Shown here piece by piece: positions 52,681 to 64,000 of a stretch of 64,000 nt of DNA. Origin of the DNA: Fratercula arctica (taxonomy: Eukaryota > Chordata > Aves > Charadriiformes > Alcidae). The stretch spans positions 62,001 to 126,000 of the forward strand of contig CANTUZ010000004.1 in NCBI GenBank assembly GCA_947846985.1, read 5' to 3'. Both the position numbers and the translations under genes were made by a program. The notes beneath the pieces are model-generated. The model saw only the letters and a list, made by a program, of their open reading frames with translations, was not told the DNA's origin and did no database searches. Each line of letters starts with the position of its first letter. Within the stretch, counting starts at the first letter, position 1.

Positions 52681-54994
52681 TTCACCATTTGTTTGGGATA
52701 TGTTCCTGTAACGCTTCCCACAATGGAAACCTGGCCTCTAGGTTTCAGCGTAATTGCGCCCAACACCACACAAGCTGCCACCCCGGACCAGCCAGCCCTT
52801 TTTCTCATACACTTTTGTCTTTTTCCTCAAGACATTGATTCGTAGCCTTTGACCTGTAAATTTACACCTCAAAACGCTTTTTCTCTACAAATATGAAACC
52901 TTGCTACCCTTACGACGCATATTTACCTCTTAACACACACGCGGAGAGGCCACAGTAAGATCTGAATGCCTAAATGCACAATAGAAAAGTCACAGATCAG
53001 ATTTACACCCCAGAGTAACTTAAAGACTGAAGGATGTGTCAGTAAATTACCCCATCAGGCAAAGCAGCGGCTGCTAAGGGAAGGGAGAAGTGACCATTGC
53101 AGATGTGACTGCTGCACGGGAACCCCAAGGAGAACACGCTTTCCACACCTAAAGCTGCCCTGCATGGCACAAAAGCCCTTTCTGACGGCTGACAGGCAGG
53201 AGCAGGCAGCTCCTGGGTCCGCTCAAGTCCATTCCCTTCACACCTACAGCCAACGAGGCTGTGGAGAAAGCAGGTTCCTGCTAAAAGGCACCCAGAGCTT
53301 CCCCGGTTTTTTCCTTTATGGCCCTGCAAGTTGATGGAGGGACCTTCGGACACTCTGAAAGTGCCACTACATGAGGGGTGACGGGAGTACGTGGGATGGG
53401 GGGGAGGCTGCAGACAGACAGGCCAGAGTTGGTTGTCCCTCTGTTTATAACCCCAAATCTGAAGCGCGAGGAGCCCCGGGCTGCGGCAGCTCTGGCGGGA
53501 GACGCTGGCTCTGCCGGAGAGCCTGCCTGGGGCCGGGCTGCTCCGTCCCATAACTGGTTTGGGCATCTGACACCTAAACTCCTGTGCTTCTGAAAACCGT
53601 TTGGCTCCAACAAGTGGCATTTAATCACAGCAAGAAGTGCAGTCAATTTTTTTTATTAGGCTGTAGTGGATCGAGAAGACTGTGGTCTTTCATGGTTAAA
53701 GAGCTCTATATCGAGTACGCAGCTGCAATACCGTATTCAAGAAACCACAGTCTCAAAGCTTTGTCCAGCAGAACTTGATGCCAATTACGGCAATCTTCTG
53801 CAGGTCGATTTGAAAAGGTCTTTAATATAGCCCAGGTCTTCCCTCATTCTCAAAGCAAATCACTGTGAAAATATGCCATACCGTGCCACAGATGGCGTTC
53901 AGCCCTCTGACACAAGCCGTACAATGAGACGGCACTTAAAATAATCATCCAAGTAGCGACGCCTGTCACTCAACATCATGGTAAATGCAAGGTTAAATGC
54001 TTTTCTTTGTGTGATACAAAGACCAACTTGCTTACTGTCCTATTATGTTATTACAAGCTATTATCTGCTGCTCTGCTCAAGACAAGCAATGATCTTGTAT
54101 AGCAAGGATCCGATAATTTACAAGGAAGTCCACAGCTTGCAGCTAAGTAAATATTTCACCACTTCATTGAGTAGCTCTATCGTTTACACAAAATACTCCT
54201 TTGTTACATCATCAAAAGCCATCTAACTAGTGATCAGAGAGCCATAAAACAGACACTGCAGGTCATTACCTACCCTTGTACCTTATCCGTCGGTATGAAA
54301 CCACTGAGGTTACAATAGTACACGGTCTTGCACTTTTCCGAGGCCTCACTGCACTTCATTGTATCGGCTCAGCTGCATTCGATGAACAGCATCCATTCTC
54401 GGGTGTGAGTGTTGAGAAGTTAATTAAGTACCCATAAGCGCCAAGAAAGTCAAGTTTTGTGCTGAGCCCTGCGTGAGATCCCGGGTTTGTGGAGAAATGA
54501 ACTTTCCTCCTGCCACCCCCAGCCCCTTTCCCACATGGAGCGGGGTCCGCGCTTCGGGAAGCACTGCCATCAACAGCGTTTCGCGAGGATAAAACCTCCA
54601 GTTAAACCATTTCCCTACAAAGAAAAGTCTTATCAATCTCCCTCCAAAAAACACAAGAACATTCTGGAAAAGAAACTAGACAAACGCTCCCAGAAACACT
54701 TTTCAATGATTTTGAAGTGCAGTATCTAATATAAACATCCATATCAACCCATAAACTTTATGAGACGCAAAGTCCTTCTTAGGTATCATTACAGTAGGCA
54801 AATCAGTTGCTGCAATACAACACATAAGATGATAAACACTTTTCTCCAAGCACTTTCTTGTTTGCTATTACAGAATTTAATGTAGTACTGATAATACATA
54901 ACTTACACAGACGACAAAGACTTGATAAAGAAGTGTCTGCTTTGCCACCTTTCCAGCAGCAAGGCTTGTGTCCCATTCCCACCCCAAGCCCTTG

Positions 54995-55147
54995 TCAGGA
55001 GCAATAATCCGGAGCCAGATGCAGCCATTCTCCTCGCACGGACAGCATGGAGACCGTCCTGTCCCACTGCCCGCAGCCGCCAGCCCCGGCGGAGATGCCA
55101 CTGGGCAAGGACAGGAGGATGAGCAGCCCAAAGCTGCACCAGGCCAT
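54995..55147 (-). CDS. weak candidate: 50-residue ORF with signal-peptide-like start
   Basis: On the minus strand an ATG in good Kozak context (AGCCATGGC) opens a frame starting MAWCSFGLLILLSLPSGISA, a convincing hydrophobic signal-peptide pattern with a plausible cleavage site after ISA. The following stretch of about 30 residues contains three cysteines and ends PDYCS before TGA. The local DNA (about 54950-55260) is GC- and CpG-rich between AT-rich flanks. About 90 bp beyond the stop lies CTGT|GTAAGT, a strong splice donor, so the block could be a first exon of an unannotated minus-strand transcript. I recognise no homologue, and chance is a serious alternative because two other frames are also open here. 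Confidence 0.18.
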   Translation of the reverse strand: MAWCSFGLLILLSLPSGISAGAGGCGQWDRTVSMLSVRGEWLHLAPDYCS

Positions 55148-57652
55148 GGCTAGTGGAGCCCCTGCCCAGCTTGCCGCTGCCTGGTGCCCGGCCACCAGTG
55201 AGCACCAGCCCTCGCGGCGCCCCGACGGTGCCGCCTGTGACGATGCACGGCATCACCCAGAGATTGATCAACAAACACAAAATGACAGGAAAATGCCAAG
55301 AAGAGCCACACAGATGCTGAATAACAATAGCTATCACAACCTTTTTTCCCTCCTGATTGACTGCGGAGAATTGAAGAGTCTCAAAGTCTCTTTCACAGCC
55401 AGTCCTGATTATTTACCTAAGACAGACTGATAGACCTTATCTCACCTTTCTATTACCCGAGTGTGTCATAATCTTCCTTTTACATGATGTTTGCGAGACA
55501 GGGGTGTGAGGCTGGCCATGTCTTACAGGAAGCAGAGGGACACTCAGCGGCACGGCAGACTCTCCCTGGGCGGTGCCGGAGGTCTGGGGAGATGGAGAAT
55601 TGGCCTTTCTCATCCCACCACTGATACCTCCCCCCTCCTGTCCTCCCTTCTGACATCTCTATACTTGCGAAGTTCTCAACAAGGATATTAACTTTAAAAA
55701 TCGTAAAAACAAGTCAACAAGAAGTGCCACAAAACAAACCGAACCCCAAACTTTCCTTATCAAGAATGGTAACGCAAATACACAAAATGCTCCTGACAAC
55801 TGCAACCCTAAGCCCTTTTAAAACACGAACAAACATCCCAGGGACCAAGCGGAACCACTTCAGCTCTGGACACCGCCGTTCAACTGCTAACCATTGAACC
55901 GCCAGCGAAAGGCCTGCCAGTCCTCATCTCCCTGAATTAGCAAGGAAGAACTGCCGGGTTTGTGTCTCCAAGGGAATAAGCAGCAGGAGACACGTATAAC
56001 GGTACAGCAGAGGTGTCTCGTCCTTTCACCAAGTCCTCCGAGCGCCTATGGCAGCTCTCCAAAGCAGCATGAAGATTTATAAGGAAAAATCCTCAAACTG
56101 AATCATTTCCTTCAAGTCTTCTGCCTTCTTTGGCCCGTTTCCCATCAGACAAGGCTCCTCCAGAACTTCCTGCTCCCCACGTCTGCGCGCCACACACCGC
56201 CGACACACACGGGGCTCCGACGGGCCGACACACCGACACCCCAGGACAATCAAAGCATTTTTAATGAGCGTGTTACAAGAAGGAAACACGATGTGCAGGC
56301 TCTTTATGATAAATACAGCAAGATGCTTGCAAACGGGAGATTTGGAAGTGTAATAATGAAGTAAAATCAATCAGATGTTATCAATTGCACTAGCACACAC
56401 ATCACCCAAAGGATGTTGGCTCACGGACAAAAATATGGTTGACAGCACTTAAAAAAAACAAAACACACACCCGCAAAAAACCAAAACAGAAATGCTACAT
56501 GGAGAATACAAAAACTTATGCTTAGCTGTGTCTTTTGAATCACCAGGCACGTGAAACTAAAAATATAGCGTTAACGACCTATCACTGTTTCCTTATTGCG
56601 GATCCAGCGACTCTTGGTTTTATCACAGCAGCTGTAAAAAGAAGGGGAGGATGAGGCAGAGCACGTGAAGGGAGCTGGCATCTGCAAAAGCCAGTACTGA
56701 ACGTTTCAAGTCAGACAAAAGAAAGACTATTCAGAAAAAACCTTAAGCCTAAAGGCCTTCATATTTCGGAATGGTACACAGGCTACTGAACTGGGATCAC
56801 TGGAGTTTGAAAGCCATTTTTTATGAGCCACCGTTGCCTAAGTCTTATACACACATCTTTATGCCCCGGGACATATTCCAGTGCCAGTGAACATTAAGTT
56901 TGTGTTTACTTTTTTCTTGTTTACATTTTTAAGAATTTATATTAGTCATGTTCATTTAATCAGTTGCCTTAACTGCATTTCGCTGTGTGACATGGCTTTT
57001 AACAACCAGAGCTATTAAATATTACTTAAGTACTGAACAGTAAACAGAGTTTAATTATTAACCCAGGGCTACAACAAACATTGATTTTCATGAGGAAAGT
57101 AATTCAGGTATTTTTCCACACATATAAAAAGGGGTGCATCTCTTTAAAGGGCAAACAGTTGTGGGGAAAGGCTGGCAGATCGTAAAGTCAAAATTAGACC
57201 AAACTAAGATAAAAAGAGAACCAAGTTATGAAGCTGGAAAATTGTTCTGCAGGCTGCAATGAATATTTTACAGTTAACCTCATACAGGTTGTTTGGTGTA
57301 AAGGAATGCATTTTTCATGCTGAGTGTGATTAATCGTATTATTACTGCCCATGTCCTAGAACACATCACCTGCAATATGGTCTGGCTTTATGCAGAGAAC
57401 CGTAACGCGCAGTCTCCAGGGAGCTGACTGTCTGCCGCTGGGCACCAGCACCAGCTCCACAGGCAGAGGCCAAAGCAGACCCACCGCACTGGTCACGGAT
57501 GGTGTCTCCACTCTGTTCTTGATGGAGTTAAGGGCACCTCGGTGACAAGCTCCTCAGGCTGAGCCGTCTGCATGGGCCATCGGTGTTGGTAACACCCCAG
57601 CAGCGAAAGGGAAAGGCAAATAAATATAACTTCAAAAATGCTGAGAGTAAAC

Positions 57653-58002
57653 AATCATAGAATTGTCTAGGTTGGAAGAGACCTTTCACATCTTCGAGGC
57701 CAACCATCAACCCAACACTGCCAAGGCCACCGCTACCCCACGTCCCTCAGCACCGCATCTGCCCGGCTTTTAAATACCTCCAGGGACGGCGACTCCACCA
57801 CTGCCCCGGGCAGCCTCTTCCAATGTTTGATAATCCTTTGGGGGAAGAAATTTCTCCTAATATCCATCCTAACTCCCCCGGCACAATTTGAGGCCATTTC
57901 CTCTTTTCCTATCGCGTGCTCCTTGGGAGAAGAGACTGACCCCCCCCCGGCTACACCCTGCTTTGAGGGAGTTGTAAAGAGCAAGAAGGTCTCCCCTCAG
58001 AG
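57653..58002 (-). mobile_element. CR1 LINE fragment with 3' end of the reverse-transcriptase ORF
   Basis: On the minus strand the sequence runs from GAGGGGAGACCTTCTTGC through the CR1 ORF2 tail and 3' region to TCTTCCAACCTAGACAATTC and TATGATT. The frame 57984-57733 still encodes family-like pieces: RMDIRRNFFPQRIIKHWKRL, then VVESPSLEVFKSRADAVLRD. The copy is 5'-truncated near 58002, so it cannot move by itself. Target-site duplications are not evident, as is usual for CR1. Confidence 0.95.
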
Positions 58003-61000
58003 ACAGAGAGAGGGGAAGGAACCCTCAAAAAGATGATAAAAGGTTCATTTCCAGAGGTTCCTCAAAATGGTGCCAATACTGTTACTTCAAGGACATCCAC
58101 ACAATGTTCAAGGAAAATGAAAGCTTGAGGCAAGCTGTGAAAAAGCCACAGAGAGGGGTGGCACGTGCAGTACATCTTTGCAACTGGAGAGCATGGCAAG
58201 GGACTGACCTAACAACAGTCTCAAAAGCATGGACATTGGATCCTGTAACCTTCTCGAGTAGCAAGTAAACAGGAAAAGCCAGGTCGTTACTGAGGTGAGC
58301 TGGGTCACCCTTACCAAAGCTTTAAAAAAGTTCTCCTCGCCTCCGCAAGGAAAAAATTCTCATCACCGTAAAGCTAAAACCAGAGGTAAACAATACCTCT
58401 ATTATGTTCAGTTTCCAGCAGCAACGCACAAATTTCTCTGAAGAGATCAAGGTTGATTTTTTTTTCCCCTCAATAGTCAGCGTTCAAATAAAGTTGTTCA
58501 TTAACAGGCAGTAATTTGTGTTTCCCTGTACTGGACTGTCTAACCAGTTAATACAGTCAAGTTTCAAGGATGGTGTATCTACAGAATAAAGTTTAAAACA
58601 CTCATGTCCTAATCTCGGCTGATCGGGACATCTTCAAAACATCTGCAAGTTTTGGTGCAGGGCCAAGGAATCATAATTATTTCTGAGGAGGAGAAATTGA
58701 GATTTATTGAGTAAGACAGAGCAATACCTGGAAAATTATGAATCCTAGGAAAGACATGCTATTGCTAATGGCATTTCAAAACTTGATGAGAGTCAGCATT
58801 GTGGAATGGTGAACTCCAGGCGTATTTTTAATGATGTTTTTGATTACGCTCTATTTAAAAGAATCAGCTGTCAACACTGATCATTTCCTTTTGTATAATT
58901 CATAAAGTGGTTAATTTCAGAAGCAAAAATATTATGGGTTTGAGTAATTGGCTGCTGAAGCACAGTAGGTACGAGATCCCCACATCTGGTGATGGGGAGC
59001 ACGTGCTGGATTCTCGCTCGGAAACGCTCCGTGTGAAGCAATGTGCTTCTAGAGGCGGCCTTTTGCCTGAAGGGGGAAAGAAAACCTCCCCGCCGAGCAC
59101 AGAGGCCTCACCGAGGATGGTGCTCTGGCTGCAGCCAGCGTGGCGGCCCTGTCCTTCTCCGGCGGAGGGTGTCTGTGCAGGCGTGGAGTGGGCACGCGAG
59201 GAGGCCGTGGTGGGCTGGACAAAGCCCCACCTGCCCGTGGGCTGCGGTGCTCAGGGTTGTTATTCACGGTGGGCCCGCGCCGTGCCACCCAAATGCTGTA
59301 ACGCTCTGTCAAGGGTGTCCATCAGCCCTATATTACCACGATTTTACACCATTACACAATTCAGCAACTTACACCGGTGGTCTCTGAGGCACTAGTTATC
59401 AACTTGTTCTGCCTCTGAGCATCTAAAAATTTCTCCAGAGGAGATGGAAAATTCAGTTACACTCACAAACCGGTTGTCATTCCCACGACGTGGTTTGCAG
59501 ACGTGGCCCTGAGGTCTCAGGCAGGCTGGAGACCACGGTAGCTGGTGTGATGAGTACCATACCAGCCTGAGACCCCGCATCTGCAGGCTGTTCTCCCCAC
59601 AGGCATTGCCGGCGCCGAGCAGTGACAGAGACACACCCCGACAGCCGAGCCGAGACCAGCCTCCCAACCGTCCCGCCTTGGAGCTGGGTCCTTGTCTTCA
59701 CCAACGACACGTAGGGACATTGCAACAGCGACTCTCGTATTAACTACGCCCTATTCGTGCTATTAGAACACATCTCAATACCGATTCTTTGCATTTGGCA
59801 AATATGTTTAATAAAAGCTTTGACTGCTGTGGTTGCGGCACTTGGTATCCCTGCCAAATAGCTGGGCTACATTCCGACGTTGGCATAAATTTCTGATCTC
59901 AAGTTCTAAAGGCTAATGGCGATGCAGCCCGCGGGCTATGAAGACACAGCGGATAGCTGGTCTGTCTTACTCGGACTTGCCAGTGGCAGACAACACTGGA
60001 AGCCAGATACAGAGAACACGTGTGAAACCTGCAGATAAGCATTTAAGAGTAATTTTTAAAATAAACTTGGTGATTGCGTACTTGAAAACTGGTTTCTGTA
60101 ATCGCAGTAATTTGACAAATAAAGCTGTAATGTGATTATTTGAAGATACTCTTTGTGTTTGTGTATTTGATCCACCACAAAGAGAAACGTATGACTGAAT
60201 TCTAAACGCAAAGAATCACCACAGTTTCATGACAATACTCTCTCCTGTATTACACCTTACGTTTAAAAAAAAAAATTAGGAATGCAATCTTTCAAATATC
60301 TACCTGTTTATGTAAGTATTACAGAAAGAATTGTATTGGTCTTCTGCTAAATCCTTATCTACTAATAATTTATTCAAGGAAAAAACAAAAAGCAAACGTT
60401 TTCTTCTGCCACAATGGATCTCACAACTTCGAAGTGAATTCTCGCTCTCAAATCCAATGTTTTCCATTTTTTGGTAAAAAAAAAAACCCTGCATTTCCTA
60501 ATTGCCAACCCTGTGCATCTGGCGGGATCTGAAAATCAAACTGGGCCTATTTCATTGATCACCAGCAGCAAAAATAAAGAAAGCAAACTTTGCTGTGCGC
60601 AATTTCAACCATTTGGGATGGATGGCTGGAATTAAGAGCTGAAGTTTGTCTTCCAAATGTAATTTAGTTAACAGTTCAGCTGGAGATCCAAGTTACAGAG
60701 TATTTTCCAAATCATTTTCTCACCAAACGCCTTTGGAGGATTACAAATAAACGCTATGTAAAACTTAGTTTAGTTATGACATGAAACAGATGGAACCCTG
60801 AGTTTCTTCCTCTGAACTATAAAAAGAAGTTTTGCTCTTTTTAGAGTGCTTCAAAACCCAGACTTGGTATTTGACTTGCCCTCTGGACTCAGCTGGGCTC
60901 CTCGCACACCTCACCTTCTGTGGTGGATTTCCGCACTGCCCTTAAGTTCCTACCTCAAGCCGTATTTTTGAAGTATTTCACCCCACAAATAGAAAGGCAG

Positions 61001-62862
61001 CACCTTTGTAGCAGTAATTTGTGGGTGGGAGGCAGCCGCCTCTGTGAGATGGCTGAATGTCAACACATATACATCTTTTTCAACTTAAAACAGCGTCGTA
61101 TAGAAGCACTGGGAAAACCATCTCAAACCGTCAGAGACAGAGGTGATTATGTTTTGGAACTCATCTGTTATCAGGTAATTTTCTAACGCACATCTATTTC
61201 AGCCTCTTTACGCAGCACCCCGTAACCCTCGCACTTAGCAGCAGAGGCAATTAGCGCGCACACGCTCTTTAGTAGGAGTAGGCCAAAACCGACGACGATA
61301 ATTCACTAACACCTCACCAGTCCCTTTACCTGTCCACCCAGCTTTCGGTGACCCTCAGCCAGTCGTAGGTGCCAACTACAACTCTGGCAGCCAGTCCTTT
61401 TTCCATCTGTCACAACTGAAATTCTCCCTCTCCTGCTGCCACAAAAATAATCAGATGCACTGATGCCAAGTGGCTACGTGGGATGCCGAGGTGGGGAGTT
61501 TTCTCCACGGAAACACCTTTTGTTTAGATTGGCCCTCCCACTGGAGGGAGACTCAAGACCATTTGGCTACACACTCATCTTTTCATACTCTACCATTTCG
61601 TGCCACCTGCTTCCTAAAAATACATCCTCTGACTCCAAGCCGGCCTCATAAACCCCGCATCCATCGCTAGCGCTTTCTCTGTGAATTCCTGCACAAAGTG
61701 CCCTTCCCAGAGTGCCACCCGTTGCCAGATGATGCCGCGGGACCTCCACCTACAGGTCCATGGAGTGATGGGGAGAGCGGAGCTCTGAGCAGAGAAGAGC
61801 CAAGCGACATGTCCAAGAGCTGAAAGGAACCACACGGTTTCATCTACAATGCTTTTCCTAGAACTAGAAGAAGAGACAGCGTTACTACCCTCCTCACACT
61901 GAATGGAAAATGCTGTCCTGTTGAGACTGTTCATAAAGCCAGCCTGGAATTTCTAATATTTTTATGTTCTGAGCCTCTGAACCTAAGCAATTAGAAAATG
62001 ATAATTAGTTAATTATATAGAGAAGTCTAACATTTACTGCCTGCAAGTAGCTGTCACCACTGGTTAGCGCAGAACAATTATTCTGAAGAGAAAATCATCA
62101 ACCTCAATTTCCATGGGTATGTGACAACAAACATCGCCAGAACAGCATTAGCCCCAGATAAACCAAAGTCTCCAGCGAGGTTCAGTGCCTTGGGAAAATA
62201 CTGAGTAAAATACCAAGAGTTAGGAATCCACTGTAATGCTTGAGTAGCCGACGATTACTTTTCCCTGATAATTAGAGGCTTGGGAAGAGGCATGCTGCTT
62301 TCACCATTTCAGGAATGTTTGATCCCTGTCCAGCCAGTTACACAACTCTGCTCATTAGCGGCTCCAGCCGTCCCGAGTGCCACGGTACACAGGAGGCCAG
62401 AAGAGTCTTCAGGAATAAACAATTAGAAGGAAATAAGTCACAGGACTGAAGAGAGAGAAAGATGCTGCCCTTGAATCATGCTTTCCTTGTGAAGCTTGAA
62501 AATTCTTTCACAAACATTCATGTAGCTCATCCTCTCCCGGGGGAAAAAACAAACCAAACCAAACCTAGAAGCTCTTTGAGAGAAGGAGCGACTTCTAGAG
62601 AAAGAAGAATATCCTTTCGGAAGCACTGCCTATTTGGTACCCAGCTGGACTGCCGTCCAAGCACCAGGAACACGCATGGCTGCCGTGAGTCGGGGCGAGC
62701 CGCAGGGACGGGCACTGCTGAGCTCCAAGCTCCGGAGGGGCCACTGCGCAACGGGGCATCCCACGGAGCAGCCCTGCATCAAACGCAGCCCTGAGCACCT
62801 CTCCAAAGCCACACAGATCCCCCGTTCCTTGCTCTGATAACACACTAGTGAGGGAGGAATTG
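58003..62862. other. intronic stretch without recognised gene
   Basis: It holds scattered AT-rich patches (58820-58930 and 61960-62040) and a GC-rich patch at 59040-59300, with open frames up to 162 codons that carry no recognisable domain. No repeat family was recognised. Confidence 0.5.
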
Positions 62863-62908
62863 TTGTTACCTGATTGAAATTGTCAAACTTTTGTTACCTG
62901 ATTCAAAA
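62863..62908. repeat. 28-bp-offset local duplication at the CR1 5' boundary
   Basis: TTGTTACCTGATT occurs at 62863-62875 and at 62891-62903. Similarity continues for a few bases (GAAAT versus CAAAAT). The second copy runs directly into the CR1 sequence. Confidence 0.7.
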
Positions 62909-63120
62909 TTAGGGAGAAATTCTTTGCTGTGAGGGGGGTGAGCCCCTGGCCCAGGTTGCCCGGAGAAGCTGTGGCTGCCCCATCCCTGGAGGGGTTCAAG
63001 GCCAGGTTGGACGGGGCTTGGAGCAACCTGGGCTGGTGGGAGGTGTCCCTGCCCAGGGCAGGGGGTGGCACTGGGTGGGCTTTAAGGTCCCTTCCAACCC
63101 AAACCGTTCTGTGATTCTAA
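62903..63120 (+). mobile_element. CR1 LINE fragment, 3' end
   Basis: The plus strand reads through the standard CR1 3' blocks: TTAGGGAGAAATTCTTTGCT, CCCAGGTTGCCCGGAGAAGC, ATCCCTGGAGGGGTTCAAGG, CCAGGTTGGACGGGGCTTGG, TTAAGGTCCCTTCCAACCC and a TTCTGTGATTCTAA terminus. The copy is about 218 bp, 5'-truncated, and well preserved, so it may be younger than the fragment at 40312. Confidence 0.96.
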
Positions 63121-64000
63121 ATAGGTGCCAAGAAGTCTGGAAACACGCGAGACGGGGAGACAGCAGGCACAAGCCCCACAGCACCCTCCTGAGAGTGTCC
63201 CCTCTGCCCAGACAGGTTTCCAAGTCCCATTTCTGCAGGACCACCTCTCCTCTGCTTCGGCTCCTTTGCAGAGCGGGACTCGCTGTCAGCTCCTGAGCCA
63301 AGGGGACATTCCCGAACGGAACAGGGGAGGAGCAAACGTGCATTTTTGGAAATCGTTTTGAAACTGCATGTTTCCAAGTTGTTCATGCCTGCATCAAAAT
63401 ATTAAGTGAAAAAAATCTTTGAGCTGTCATTTTTCTAAGTGAACAGAGTGATTCACAGGCACTTTCTGGGGTGGGAGGTGAGGCGGCAAAGAAAAACTGA
63501 GATTTTTAGTTGTAGAAGTCAGCAAACAAACAGGATGAAATTGGAGGAAGAGCAAGGAGAAGTTAGGGCCCACGCTGCCTCAGCCATAAATTATACTAAA
63601 AGTAAATCAGCTGCCAGGAAAACATTTTAATTTGTCAGCCAGAGCGAGGGCAGCGGAAACCACCCCCCAAAAAATGTATCACAGCCCAAAACAATGCTTA
63701 GTCCACAACAGCTCTCAGTGGAAAGGGGAGGTAAAAAAATTAAGAGCTCTGAACGAGTGCAATTTGCCATAGGGCCCCAGCAACTTTTCAAAGACTTGTC
63801 ACTTGTTTTGTTAAACTCCTAAAGCTAGCAGCAGAGCGGGCCAGGGGAGAGCTGGATTCCCCTTCTGCAGGTGCAATTTTGCATATAGAAAATTAATGCC
63901 AGATGCAGAACGGAGTACTTGTCCGTCTCTATAATGCAAACCTGTAGTTTGACTGACGTTTGCTTGCTGAAATTCCCACCTGCAGTTCAACTGTGGGTTA
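63121..64000. other. intronic stretch without recognised gene
   Basis: The last 880 bp hold no gene or repeat I can name. An octamer-like TTTTGCATAT motif occurs near 63880-63890. Confidence 0.5.

Larger units (their letters stand above)
40406..57652. other. intronic stretch without recognised gene
   Basis: It holds an A26 tract, several short inverted repeats, a CpG patch with a CRE-like palindrome (47110-47265), an AT-rich block at 52390-52680, a second AT-rich block at about 56880-57060 and the signal-peptide-like ORF near 55147, all given separately where supportable. No protein family was recognised in the open frames of up to 193 codons. Confidence 0.5.
10082..64000 (-). other. CFAP299: CFAP299 intron(s), 5' side of the exon (partial, at least 53.9 kb)
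   Basis: This stretch lies upstream of the recognised exon on the gene's strand. I looked by eye for the N-terminal blocks of the protein (a DLYYLEDE-type segment, a GYRG-type segment and an LAMREE-type segment) and did not find them, so I treat it as a long intron. Very small exons could have been missed. Long introns are known for this gene in mammals. Its visible contents are listed as separate entries: three CR1 fragments, a CpG island, a paralogous segment pair, low-complexity tracts and two weak exon-like candidates. Confidence 0.6.

Noticed and set aside
53039..53620. 193-codon minus-strand open frame
   Set aside because: It is GC-rich and low in structure, with open frames on both strands over the same DNA and no recognisable motif.
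1..64000. CRISPR arrays, operons, phage, plasmid or toxin-antitoxin systems
   Set aside because: There are no regularly spaced repeats and no compact gene blocks. The CR1 elements and spliced exon show this is vertebrate nuclear DNA.
1..64000. tRNA or other structured RNA genes
   Set aside because: No B-box-like GGTTCGAATCC or other recognisable RNA gene core was noticed by eye. A dedicated covariance-model scan was not possible.

Overview
The window looks like ordinary vertebrate nuclear DNA, almost certainly from a bird. Three truncated CR1 LINE fragments carry the avian 3' tail signature (for example TTAAGGTCCCTTCCAACCC followed by a TGTGATTCT terminus). Coding density is extremely low, splice sites are of the vertebrate type, and there are many poly-A/T tracts plus short CpG-rich patches. 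No bacterial, phage or plasmid features were seen. The species cannot be named from what is visible.

One exon can be recognised with confidence: positions 9939-10081 on the minus strand, an internal exon of CFAP299 (formerly C4orf22, DUF4464 family, a cilia- and flagella-associated protein). It has a good polypyrimidine tract and AG acceptor (phase 0) and an AG|GTATTT donor (phase 2). The rest of the window is best read as the two large introns around it: at least 9.9 kb on the 3' side (positions 1-9938) and at least 53.9 kb on the 5' side (10082-64000). This holds unless further small exons were missed. From human gene order (FGF5 - CFAP299 - BMP3, all on one strand), FGF5 would be expected beyond position 64000 and BMP3 beyond position 1. 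That is inference; neither gene is visible here.

Inside the introns I could support: CR1 fragments at about 40312-40405 (-), 57653-58002 (-) and 62903-63120 (+); a small but dense CpG island at about 18885-19245, far from the exon; a G-quadruplex-prone C-rich tract at 2651-2713; a perfect 11-bp-stem hairpin at 13948-13974; a pair of diverged, same-orientation paralogous segments at about 27279-27486 and 29730-29916; and various homopolymer and low-complexity tracts. Two stretches look gene-like but remain unproven: a 66-bp, splice-bounded, in-frame segment at 32635-32700 (-), and a 50-residue signal-peptide-like ORF at 54995-55147 (-) followed by a strong GTAAGT donor. The many other 60-240 codon ORFs read as chance ORFs in GC-rich intronic DNA. 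I found no sign of a novel multi-gene system.
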